DNA from: an uncultured Veillonella sp.
Lineage (GTDB): Bacteria; Bacillota; Negativicutes; Veillonellales; Veillonellaceae
Direction: 5' to 3'
DNA length: 64,000 nucleotides
Assembly (NCBI RefSeq): GCF_934230905.1
Contig: NZ_CAKQFJ010000012.1
Location: 5,228 to 69,227 of the forward strand
Under the pieces are notes generated by a model. It made no database searches and was not told where the DNA came from. It saw only the letters and a list, made by a program, of their open reading frames with translations. How positions within the stretch are numbered: position 1 is the first letter of the stretch; each line of letters begins with the position of its first letter. The position numbers and the translations under genes were made by a program. Shown one piece after another: positions 63,961 to 64,000 of the stretch.

Positions 63961-64000
63961 CTCCCAGGCCGTCTCCAGCCAAGTACTTTCGGCGTTTACG
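63940..64000 (-). rRNA. rrf: 5S rRNA, 3' part, cut by the window edge
   Basis: Read on the minus strand from 64000, the sequence contains GCCGAAAGTACTTGGCTGG and CCTGGGAGGATAGGAAGTCGC, which are the 3' half of a Firmicute 5S rRNA. The rest of the rRNA operon should lie to the right of the window. The exact mature 3' end is uncertain by a few bases. Confidence 0.88.

Overview
The window looks like the chromosome of a diderm Firmicute of the class Negativicutes, most likely a Veillonella (inference: about 60-63% A+T by eye, an LptD-type outer-membrane protein, Bacillus-like housekeeping gene order, Hyp hydrogenase maturation genes, SCIFF peptide). Almost everything is read from the minus strand. 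The plus-strand genes are the DEAD-box helicase, prfC, gltS, a LysR regulator, msrAB and tRNA-Gly. I saw no prophage, insertion sequence or CRISPR array.

Layout. 1-5 kb: sugar-nucleotide and glycolysis genes (galE, pgi, a second epimerase), a DUF1294 membrane protein, RNase HI and YbaK. 5-10 kb: a nucleoid-associated protein, then an operon of hotdog protein, BioY, thiolase and acyl-CoA ligase whose promoter lies under a BirA-type operator, then galU. 10.7-14 kb: an LptD-like protein and two exported proteins of unknown role. 14-20.7 kb: hypE, hypD, hypC, hypF, the SCIFF maturase and its 47-residue SCIFF peptide. 20.7-22.7 kb: an ECF S component with two unknown membrane proteins. 22.8-28.5 kb: metal transport (P1B-type ATPase with a DUF6110 partner, a FeoB-associated Cys-rich peptide, FeoB, FeoA). 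28.9-35.7 kb: helicase, topoisomerase III, RF3 and a glutamate symporter.

35.8-58.8 kb largely keeps the gene order known from the Bacillus subtilis origin-proximal region: purR, glmU, prs, pth, a yaaO-type decarboxylase, tmk, holB, ricT, trmN6, rsmI, metG, tatD, yabE-like, rnmV, ksgA. Two blocks interrupt it: a polyphosphate block (ppx, a degenerate ppx paralogue, ppk1) and a plus-strand block (lysR, msrAB). 58.9-63.4 kb: a second 3D-domain cell-wall protein, two tandem NhaA antiporters and a PepSY membrane protein. The right end holds tRNA-Gly(CCC) and the 3' end of a minus-strand 5S rRNA. The 5S tail and its terminator are present twice, around an unexplained structured segment of about 145 bp.

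Best candidates for something undescribed: the BirA-controlled acyl-CoA gene set beside bioY, the catalytically degenerate Ppx paralogue between ppx and ppk, the duplicated 5S tail element, and a likely metE-family remnant serving as leader of msrAB.
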